Positions 60,795 to 64,000 of a stretch of 64,000 nucleotides of DNA are shown here, in pieces. A program made the translations under genes and the position numbers. A model generated the notes under the pieces. It did no database searches. It saw only the letters and a list, made by a program, of their open reading frames with translations, and was not told where the DNA came from. Each line of letters begins with the position of its first letter. The first letter of the stretch is position 1. Source of the stretch: Agarophyton chilense (Eukaryota > Rhodophyta > Florideophyceae > Gracilariales > Gracilariaceae); NCBI GenBank assembly GCA_030374765.1, contig JARGXX010000080.1:620001-684000 (forward strand). The letters run 5' to 3'.

Positions 60795-61149
60795 GCCAAT
60801 GGAGCTACCCTTCGTAGATAACTTTACGTAATTTGTACGAGCGAAGAGCCACCCAAACTGGTGGCAGTGGCGGCAGTTCTCAACGAGCACACGTCGCCAC
60901 GTCGCTGGAGAGCACACGTCGCCACGTTACAGTCGAGCACACGTCGCCGCGTTACAGTTAGTACACGTGGAAACGCTTTTCACGTGTCGTCAGCGATTAC
61001 ACGTGGACCATGCTGCTGTTGCTGCTGCTGCACAAACAGATAGCTCAAAACCAACAGCATGTGCGGAGCGGGCGCTGCACACGCGGACGCCTTTCGCTTG
61101 GGCGCCCTTCTCCGCGTGCCAGAGGTGTCGTTCGTTCATGGTAGCCACC
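60795..61149. promoter_or_regulatory. Bidirectional promoter PHR2-like / NOT3/5 with CACGTG boxes
   Basis: Three CACGTG boxes at 60964-60969, 60981-60986 and 61000-61005, two of them in the G-box form ACACGTGG. A 25-bp unit beginning GAGCACACGTCGCC is repeated at 60885, 60910 and 60935 directly beside them and carries ACGT cores. In plants G-boxes bind bZIP/bHLH factors in light-responsive genes; relevance here is inference. Confidence 0.6.
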
Positions 61150-63009
61150 ATGGCCAGCCGCAAGCTGCAGGGTGAGATAGACCGCGTGCTCAAGAGGGTC
61201 GACGAGGGCGTTCACGTGTTTGAGCAGATTTGGGACAAGGTGTACAGCGCCACCACCAACGCGCAAAAGGAAAAGTATGAGGGCGACCTCAAGAAGGAAA
61301 TCAAAAAGCTTCAACGCCTCAGAGAGCAGATCAAGACCTGGCAGGGCGACAGTTCCATCAAGGACAAGACAAAACTGGACGCCAACCGCAAACTCATCGA
61401 AGAGAAGATGGAAAAGTTTAAGATCTGCGAAAAGGAAACCAAGACAAAGGCCTTTTCGAAGGAGGGGCTTGCGCAGGATCGCACCGACCCCAAGCAAAAG
61501 GCCAAGGCCGGCGTCGGTGAGTGGGTCAAAGAGGCCATTGCCAGACTGGAGGAGCAGACCGAGGAGCTGGAGGCCGAGATAGAAACACTCAACTCGGGCA
61601 AACGGAAAAAGAGATCGGAGGAAAACCCGCGCGTCACCCAGCTCAAAGAAGATATCTCTCGACACAACCATCACGTCACAATGCTGGAACGCGTCTTGCG
61701 CGCTGTTTACAACGACGCTGTCACCCCGGCCGAGGCCTCCGACTTGAAGGACAGCGTGGACTACTACATCGAAAGCAACCAAGACCCCGATTTTTACGAG
61801 GATGTGGAAATGTACGACGCGCTCAACCTCGACTCCACGCCCGCACCGCAGCCGTCCGTCACCAAAAAATCGCGCGCCCAAGAGCGCGACCGCGACGACG
61901 AAGAAGACCCGTCCAACCACTCCAAGAAGAACCCGTCGTCGCCCCGAAACACGCGCGGCGGTCGCGTCAGCAACAGCACAAAGTCGTCGTCCGGCTCCAA
62001 TCGCGCCTCGTCGCCCAAGACGGGCAAGGCTGCCGATCGATCGCCGGTGCGCGCGGAGCCCGCCACAAACAACCGCCCCAGCGCGCCCATCGCGCGCGAG
62101 ACGGCGCCCAATCGCGGCGGCGCGCCCTTGATGAGCTCTGTGGTCAAGGGCAACAGCAGCTCACTGAAAACGGCGGCCACAAAGGCGACGGGCGCGGCGT
62201 CGACGACGCCCGAGGCGGGTCGCGCCAACAACGCGCGCAGCTCCGACGGCGACGCCGCGGCGCGCAACGGCGCCAACGCCGCGCAGCCAAGAGAGGCGGT
62301 GGCGGCGACGGAGACGGAGACGGAGACGGTGACGACTACGGCGACAGCCGCGGCCGCAGTGGCGGCGGCCGCCGCCGCGACGGCGAATGCAGCAGCGGCG
62401 ACTGCTGCTGCAGCAGCAGCAGCAGCAGCAGCAGCGACGGCGGCGACTAGCACGGAGAGCGAAGGCGTGGTGGGCGAGGCGCAGGACACGGAACGCTCGG
62501 TGGGAGAAATGAGCGAGAGCGGCGATGCAGTGCTGGATGATCTGGAGATGGGGCTGGCTCAGCTGGAGCACAGGGAAAACGAGGGCGCGGCGACGTCAAA
62601 CAAGCGCGCCGGCAGGGGAACGGCGCCGACGCAAACTGCGCGACATCCCGCGGCCGTTCCGTCGTGCTTTCCGAGCGTGGCGGCGCCCATCTTCGAGGGC
62701 GAGGACATCTTTGCGCGCTTCGAACCGGACACATTGTTCTTCATTTTCTACTACCAGCAGGGAACGTTTCAGCAGTACCTGGCGGCGAGGGAGTTGAAGA
62801 GACAGGGGTGGCGGTTCCATAAAAAGTACCTGACGTGGTTCCAGCGGCATGAGGATCCTAAGGTGTCCACGGATGAGTATGAGACTGGGACGTTTATTTA
62901 CTTTGACTACGCCAACGTGGTGGTGAGGGGACAGGGTAGCGGGTGGTGTCAACGCATCAAGTCGGAATTCGCGTTTGAGTACCGCTTTCTGGAAGATGAG
63001 CTGGTGTAG
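61150..63009 (+). CDS. CNOT3: CCR4-NOT complex subunit NOT3/NOT5
   Basis: A 619-residue protein. NOT3/5 is a scaffold of the CCR4-NOT deadenylase, which shortens mRNA tails. The N-terminal NOT3 coiled-coil domain (about 1-235) begins MASRKLQGEIDRVLKRVDEG and contains LREQIKTWQGDSSIKDK and KEAIARLEEQTEELEAE, family signatures. The middle (about 240-480) is low-complexity Ser/Pro/Arg and then Ala-rich, with a poly-Ala tract. The NOT box (about 510-619) has IFARFEPDTLFFIFYYQQG, QYLAARELKRQGWRFHKKY and VVVRGQGSGWCQRIKSEF. The ATG at 61150 has a perfect GCCACCATGG context; a frame-continuing region upstream lacks similarity. Single exon. Confidence 0.94.
   Translation: MASRKLQGEIDRVLKRVDEGVHVFEQIWDKVYSATTNAQKEKYEGDLKKEIKKLQRLREQIKTWQGDSSIKDKTKLDANRKLIEEKMEKFKICEKETKTKAFSKEGLAQDRTDPKQKAKAGVGEWVKEAIARLEEQTEELEAEIETLNSGKRKKRSEENPRVTQLKEDISRHNHHVTMLERVLRAVYNDAVTPAEASDLKDSVDYYIESNQDPDFYEDVEMYDALNLDSTPAPQPSVTKKSRAQERDRDDEEDPSNHSKKNPSSPRNTRGGRVSNSTKSSSGSNRASSPKTGKAADRSPVRAEPATNNRPSAPIARETAPNRGGAPLMSSVVKGNSSSLKTAATKATGAASTTPEAGRANNARSSDGDAAARNGANAAQPREAVAATETETETVTTTATAAAAVAAAAAATANAAAATAAAAAAAAAAATAATSTESEGVVGEAQDTERSVGEMSESGDAVLDDLEMGLAQLEHRENEGAATSNKRAGRGTAPTQTARHPAAVPSCFPSVAAPIFEGEDIFARFEPDTLFFIFYYQQGTFQQYLAARELKRQGWRFHKKYLTWFQRHEDPKVSTDEYETGTFIYFDYANVVVRGQGSGWCQRIKSEFAFEYRFLEDELV
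62330..62450 (+). repeat. GC-rich trinucleotide (GCA/GCG)n tract in NOT3/5
   Basis: An uninterrupted (GCA) run at about 62405-62434 inside a longer Ala-coding tract. It encodes poly-Ala and is likely length-variable. Confidence 0.8.
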
Positions 63010-63438
63010 ACGCAAGGGAAGCAAGCACGGGAGAAAAAAAAAAGGTAGGCACGGGCAGTGTACATTTTTGAGACAAGCAGAGGGAGGCTTTGTGAGTGTG
63101 TAACTGAAGGGGGCGCGAATGCGCGAGTTGATTGGAGCGGCGTGGCAGCGGGCGGACGACGAAGATGTTGAAGCATGAGAAGCAATTGACACAGGACGCG
63201 ACACGCTCCACGCTTGGCACAAGAAGTGGTGACGACGCGGCATGCTGTAGCGCACGCAAAAAACGCATGTTACAGCTTTATGCACGACGCGCGTCGGTAT
63301 CTTGACACGACAAAGATTGGTGGCGCGGGCGAGCGTGTAAGCAAAAAAGCACATGCCGCCAAGTAGCGCGCGTCGCCATTGAGGCAGTTAGAAGAATGGA
63401 AGCACGCGTGTGTGAGGGTGAGCACTGAGCAGCATACA
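63010..63438. other. Convergent intergenic region NOT3/5 / TMEM115-like
   Basis: No gene recognised; short frames only. Confidence 0.5.
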
Positions 63439-64000
63439 CTACACGCGATTGAGGTGGTCGTGTTTGACGAGCGCCGCCGAAGCAGCAGCATCCACTTTGA
63501 GCTTGTGCTCCAGCGCGACGAGCGCGCGCTGGCGGCGTCGCTCCGCGTGCGCGTGCGACGCGCCATCGCCAGCGCGATGCGCGGCGGACACGGGCGACAG
63601 AGGCGACGGTCGAGCGTGAAGCCACGTTTCACGCGCAGGCGCGCATAAACGATAGGCGAGCGCGGCGACGGGCGCAACGATTGGGCGTAGAAACGGCGGA
63701 TACAAGGCGACATACGAGAAGGAATGTTCGGTGGGATGGGTGCGCGCAAAGAAGCGGAGATAGATCCAGGCGACATGCAAGGCGCTTGCAGTCAGAACGC
63801 AGACGCCCGGCGAGGCGCCACTGGCCGCGGCGAGCACGCTTAGCACGAGCAGGTAGCACAGCGGCAGATAGGCGGTGGATATGGTGACGGTGGGGCGCGC
63901 AGACCGCACGCTAACGTGCGCGCGCTCGTTTGTGAGCGCGACGAGCAGCGCGACGCACGACGCGCTGGTGGTGGCAATGGGCGTAAAAACCAAGGCCGGT
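63439..64000 (-). CDS. TMEM115: TMEM115-like (DUF1751, rhomboid-related) Golgi membrane protein, 5' partial
   Basis: The frame is open to the window edge (no ATG in it), so only the C-terminal ~186 residues are present. It has two hydrophobic segments (YLPLCYLLVLSVLAA, VCVLTASALHVAWIYLRFF), then WIYLRFFARTHP, YVALYPPFLRPIV and a cytoplasmic tail with AERRRQRALVALEHKLK. These match TMEM115 and its plant homologues ('SWIYLRFYQ...FFPxxLRPVV...DAERRRQxALKALxERL'). TMEM115 is a Golgi protein tied to retrograde traffic. The six-TM rhomboid-like core lies beyond 64000. Confidence 0.82.
   Translation of the reverse strand, partial: PALVFTPIATTSASCVALLVALTNERAHVSVRSARPTVTISTAYLPLCYLLVLSVLAAASGASPGVCVLTASALHVAWIYLRFFARTHPTEHSFSYVALYPPFLRPIVAPVAALAYRLCAPARETWLHARPSPLSPVSAAHRAGDGASHAHAERRRQRALVALEHKLKVDAAASAALVKHDHLNRV

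Noticed and set aside
61045-62489. Long minus-strand frames opposite NOT3/5
   Set aside because: Antisense shadows of a GC-rich coding region; the plus frame matches NOT3/5 along its length.
1-64000. CRISPR array, bacterial operon, rRNA or organellar DNA
   Set aside because: No regularly spaced direct repeats, no rRNA sequence, and spliceosomal introns with nuclear housekeeping genes throughout.

Overview
The window is nuclear DNA from a eukaryote, most likely a unicellular photosynthetic alga of the Archaeplastida, with a red-algal lineage as my best guess. Evidence: mostly single-exon nuclear genes with a few short GT-AG introns (66-126 bp, CTAAC/CTGAC-like branch sites), a plant-type TPLATE homologue, a PHR2-like photolyase relative, a protein with a Tat-type thylakoid-lumen transit signal, and core eukaryotic genes (SmD3, NOT3/5, KRI1, RIC1, TMEM115, SUZ12). 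The lineage is inference; no organelle or rRNA marker is present.

Layout. 1-13.0 kb is a transposon graveyard without an intact gene: a DIRS-like retroelement relic with RT, RNase H and tyrosine-recombinase fragments (1-3.54 kb), a pogo/CENP-B-type transposase relic (4.78-6.3 kb), a tRNA-like/SINE-like segment (7.58 kb), a piggyBac-type (DDE_Tnp_1_7) transposase relic on the minus strand (8.55-9.7 kb), and a Tc1/mariner relic with 194-bp terminal inverted repeats (10.88-12.94 kb) that itself carries a ~546-bp insertion. 13.65-36 kb holds genes mostly on the minus strand: ELO fatty-acid elongase, ABC-F ATPase, secreted lipocalin, two coiled-coil proteins (one on each strand), TPLATE-like TSET subunit, cytosolic alpha-mannosidase (two exons), a UDP-glycosyltransferase and a membrane-anchored FkbM methyltransferase. 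36.3-41.4 kb is a very young Ty1/copia retrotransposon on the minus strand (two 329-bp LTRs differing at one base, 5-bp target duplication ACTGT, half-tRNA primer site, purine tract) inserted just upstream of KRI1; its pol is interrupted by one TGA codon in RNase H.

41.6-49.4 kb carries KRI1, a monoacylglycerol-lipase-like hydrolase, SUZ12/VEFS, SmD3 (two exons) and a predicted four-exon small membrane protein. From about 49.8 kb to the end the base composition becomes strongly GC-rich with many triplet repeats; here lie a thylakoid-lumen candidate divergent from an M18 aspartyl aminopeptidase, an F-box/LRR (AMN1-type) protein, RIC1 (Rab6 GEF subunit), a PHR2-like protein divergent from NOT3/5 over a promoter with three CACGTG boxes, and the C-terminal part of a TMEM115-like Golgi protein cut by the window edge.

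Many of the genes serve endomembrane traffic and glycan handling (TPLATE, RIC1, TMEM115, mannosidase) or RNA/ribosome biology (SmD3, KRI1, NOT3/5), but they are neighbours, not an operon. Starts were placed at ATG codons supported by family alignment from memory; all splice sites are predictions.
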